Assembly: GCA_001563325.1 (NCBI GenBank)
Contig: LRSK01000057.1
Coordinates: 1 to 7,207 of the forward strand
DNA: 7,207 nt
Direction of reading: 5' to 3'
From: Candidatus Thorarchaeota archaeon SMTZ1-83
GTDB taxonomy: Archaea; Asgardarchaeota; Thorarchaeia; Thorarchaeales; Thorarchaeaceae
Part shown: one piece after another, positions 5,680 through 7,207 of the stretch
Layout of the letters: every line of letters starts with the position of its first letter
Numbering within the stretch: the stretch's first letter is position 1
Program-made: the position numbers and the translations under genes
Notes under the pieces: generated by a model
What the model saw: only the letters and a program-made list of their open reading frames with translations
What the model was told of the DNA's origin: nothing
The model's database searches: none

Positions 5680-6417
5680 ATGTCTGAGGAATTCTGTGAT
5701 GAAGGTATGACTGATTTCTATTCTAGATTAGCCCCATACTATGATCATCTGTATTCCTTCAAGGACTATGCCAAAGAAGCTGACATGCTACACTCGGTCA
5801 TTCAGAAAAACAAGACATCATCAGGAAACAAACTCCTTGATGTCGGATGCGGAACAGGGTGTCATATTGAGCAGCTCATGACTATGTATGATGCCACAGG
5901 TTTGGATATCAGCGCTGCAATGTTGGCAGTTGCCAGTGAAAAATGCAAAGGCGTCAGGTTCATCCAAGGTGATATGATCAGCATGAATCTGGAAGAGCAG
6001 TATGACGTTATAATCAGCATGTTTGGAAGCATTGGTTATCTCACATCTGAGGACCAGCTCAGGAAGGCGATGCACGCATTTGCAAGGCACACCAAATCAG
6101 GAGGTGTAATATTGATTGAACCTTTTGTCACAAGAGAAACACTGCGTACAGGCTCTATGGGCATCAACTGCGTTGACCTCCCTGAGATTAAGATTGCACG
6201 AGTTGGCACCTCCAAGCTAGAAGGCAACATTCTCTATCTCAACTTCAATTTTCTCATAGCCACAAGAGATGGAGTAGAGCATTTCGTTGACCCAAGTCCA
6301 ATGGGGATATTTTCGAAGGAAGTGCTGATTGACTCTATGAAAGAAAGCGGCCTCTCTGTTGAATTCCTAGATATTGACGATCCATTCCGTGGACTTCTTG
6401 TTGGTGTTAAGCCCTAA
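5680..6417 (+). CDS. Class I SAM-dependent methyltransferase, aminosugar N,N-dimethyltransferase-like
   Basis: This is a soluble SAM-dependent methyltransferase of 245 residues, a usual length for this group. Motif I is LLDVGCGTG (52-60), the ribose-binding acid is Asp76 in GLDIS, the adenine-contact motif is QGDM (96-99), and motif IV is YDVIISMFGSIGYL (108-121). The post-motif region is GGVILIEPF (141-149). From YYDHLYSFKDYAKEA near the N-terminus through SIGYL and HFVDPSPMGIFSKE to the final RGLLVGVKP, the layout follows the DesVI/TylM1 enzymes. Those dimethylate dTDP-3-amino-deoxysugars in macrolide pathways. No sugar-nucleotide genes are visible nearby, so the real substrate is open. Start choice: ATG 5680 gives the long form but has no ribosome site. 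ATG 5707 (residue 10) begins just before the homologous region and follows GAAGG at very short spacing. The family is firm; the substrate is not. Confidence 0.88.
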   Translation: MSEEFCDEGMTDFYSRLAPYYDHLYSFKDYAKEADMLHSVIQKNKTSSGNKLLDVGCGTGCHIEQLMTMYDATGLDISAAMLAVASEKCKGVRFIQGDMISMNLEEQYDVIISMFGSIGYLTSEDQLRKAMHAFARHTKSGGVILIEPFVTRETLRTGSMGINCVDLPEIKIARVGTSKLEGNILYLNFNFLIATRDGVEHFVDPSPMGIFSKEVLIDSMKESGLSVEFLDIDDPFRGLLVGVKP

Positions 6418-6423
6418 AGCATA

Positions 6424-6448
6424 TTCTTCTCGCTTTTCTCGCTCTTCA
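6424..6448 (+). terminator. Pyrimidine-rich tract after the methyltransferase gene
   Basis: Starting about seven bases after the stop codon, a C/T-rich stretch contains a near-exact tandem TTCTCGCT TTTCTCGCT and a run of four T. It could serve as an archaeal T-rich terminator, but there is no hairpin and the longest T-run is short. No gene is visible in 6418-6544 apart from this tract and the ribosome site of the next gene. Confidence 0.25.
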
Positions 6449-6544
6449 GTCTGTATCACACAGGAAACACAACTTCTCAAGTTCACTATTTTCTCACTAA
6501 TTTCACAGAGTTGCTACAGATCGAATGAAATAGGAGGCAATTCG

Positions 6545-7030
6545 ATGGTCTTGAGATGCAGCAGATGTGGCTCAACTGATAATGTTCAGCTCGTTTACGA
6601 CTCCTTCTCCGAGGGAGGAAATCATAGATGTCGTAGTTGTATAAACCAGAGCTTCACACATGGGACGCATGTAGTCAAGTTCACTGACACGTCACACCCT
6701 CTTCGTCCAGCCTACTACATGAACTTGAAGTCTGAGGAGGATTTAGACTTGGTTATGACACTGGGGAAGCGGGCTCAAATGTTCAAGGCTAAGGGTTTCA
6801 AGGCCAGCTTCTTCATGGCACATGAAAAAGGAAGACGCATAGGACTAGTTTCAATGTCCTTGGGACAGATGGATAGTATCATCCAGCTTCGCGGACATGT
6901 CGATAAATTGAGGATGTGGATGGAAACATCCAGCGTAATTGAAAAAGAAAGGTTTCGCAATGAGCCATCAGATGATGACGACATGCCAGCTCTATTCTCT
7001 CCAATCAATCCTCCAAAACCAGCAATGTAG
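6545..7030 (+). CDS. Zinc-ribbon protein with acidic C-terminal tail, unknown function
   Basis: This encodes 161 residues. The open frame extends upstream to 6374, but the start at 6545 is chosen because AGGAGG (6532-6537) lies seven bases before it and the zinc ribbon begins at once. The zinc ribbon uses Cys5, Cys8, Cys29 and Cys32 (CSRC and CRSC, 20 residues apart). The middle, about 60-135, looks like an alpha/beta domain with AYYMNLKSEEDLDLVM, FKASFFMAHEKGRRIGLVSMSL and the helix LRGHVDKLRMWMETSSVIEKERF. The tail carries EPSDDDDMPALFSP followed by a proline-rich end. There is no membrane segment or signal peptide. I do not recognise the family. The ribbon suggests nucleic-acid or protein contact, perhaps with the transcription or translation machinery, and the acidic tail suggests a protein-binding motif; both are inferences. 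Confidence 0.8.
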   Translation: MVLRCSRCGSTDNVQLVYDSFSEGGNHRCRSCINQSFTHGTHVVKFTDTSHPLRPAYYMNLKSEEDLDLVMTLGKRAQMFKAKGFKASFFMAHEKGRRIGLVSMSLGQMDSIIQLRGHVDKLRMWMETSSVIEKERFRNEPSDDDDMPALFSPINPPKPAM

Positions 7031-7073
7031 AGACCGCCAATGTCAAATGAGTAGAATTGGTATAGTCATCAGT

Positions 7074-7081
7074 AATACATA
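7074..7081 (+). promoter_or_regulatory. Possible TATA box of the last gene
   Basis: ATACATAT lies about 31-38 bases before the ATG at 7112, the spacing expected for a short-leader archaeal transcript. The match to a TATA consensus is weak. Confidence 0.25.
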
Positions 7082-7111
7082 TTCTTAGCAGCTTCAAGGG
7101 ATTGTGCTGCA

Positions 7112-7207
7112 ATGATTGAAAACGAGCGCTCACGAAAACACCAAGATAGAATCAATGCCATGGAGGATGATAGTCCACTGAGAGATCTCCCATATGGAGA
7201 CAGTGTT
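7112..7207 (+). CDS. 5' end of an unidentified gene, cut by window
   Basis: ATG 7112 opens a frame that runs uninterrupted for 32 codons to the window end. It begins MIENERSRKHQDRINAMED and is highly charged, with no signal peptide. A weak AAGGG lies 13 bases upstream, and a TATA-like element precedes it at short-leader distance. An internal ATG at 7160 (codon 17) is an alternative start. Too little is visible to name a function. The same-strand order after the zinc-ribbon gene, with an 81-base gap, does not show whether they are co-transcribed. Confidence 0.5.
   Translation, partial: MIENERSRKHQDRINAMEDDSPLRDLPYGDSV

Noticed and set aside
6374..6544. A 57-codon upstream extension of the zinc-ribbon protein
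   Set aside because: It overlaps the methyltransferase end in another frame and has low-complexity Ser/Phe/Leu composition. A strong AGGAGG lies just before the ATG at 6545.

Overview
The window is almost certainly archaeal. It encodes an F420-dependent methylene-H4MPT reductase (Mer), an endonuclease Q-type repair nuclease, and a Thr-rich surface-protein tail with a C-terminal membrane anchor. Several genes have TATA-like boxes and short leaders. This mix, with moderate GC, fits an Asgard archaeon (Thorarchaeota-like) or another mesophilic Euryarchaeota-type lineage. The lineage is an inference; the archaeal call is well supported. No tRNA, rRNA, CRISPR array or insertion sequence was seen.

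Layout. (1) 1-1032, minus: mer, missing only its last few codons at the window edge, with a family-atypical Lys/Gly-rich insert. (2) 1033-1194: a divergent promoter region. (3) 1195-3775, plus: a tight three-gene operon. It holds a Zn-dependent medium-chain dehydrogenase, an EndoQ-family PHP endonuclease whose ribosome site overlaps the previous stop codon, and a small OB-fold-like protein starting in the ATGA overlap at the EndoQ stop. (4) 3918-4271, plus: a short Thr-stalk/C-terminal-anchor protein without a signal peptide, perhaps the remnant of a larger surface protein. (5) 4339-5287, minus: a two-gene unit of a six-helix membrane protein and a winged-helix regulator (HTH_34-like). A perfect 13-bp inverted repeat lies between its TATA box and start codon and is a strong candidate autoregulatory operator. 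(6) 5357-5566, minus: a small reading frame broken by an in-frame TAA at codon 9. (7) 5680-6417, plus: a SAM methyltransferase resembling the aminosugar N,N-dimethyltransferases (DesVI/TylM1 type). (8) 6545-7030, plus: a zinc-ribbon protein with an acidic tail. (9) 7112-7207, plus: the first 32 codons of an unidentified gene.

How the genes work together. Mer belongs to C1 metabolism (the archaeal Wood-Ljungdahl methyl branch). The dehydrogenase is metabolic but co-transcribed with a nuclease for deaminated DNA and a putative nucleic-acid-binding partner. The most interesting candidates are the EndoQ/OB-fold pair and the membrane-protein/repressor module with its palindromic operator. Everything else looks like ordinary chromosomal content.
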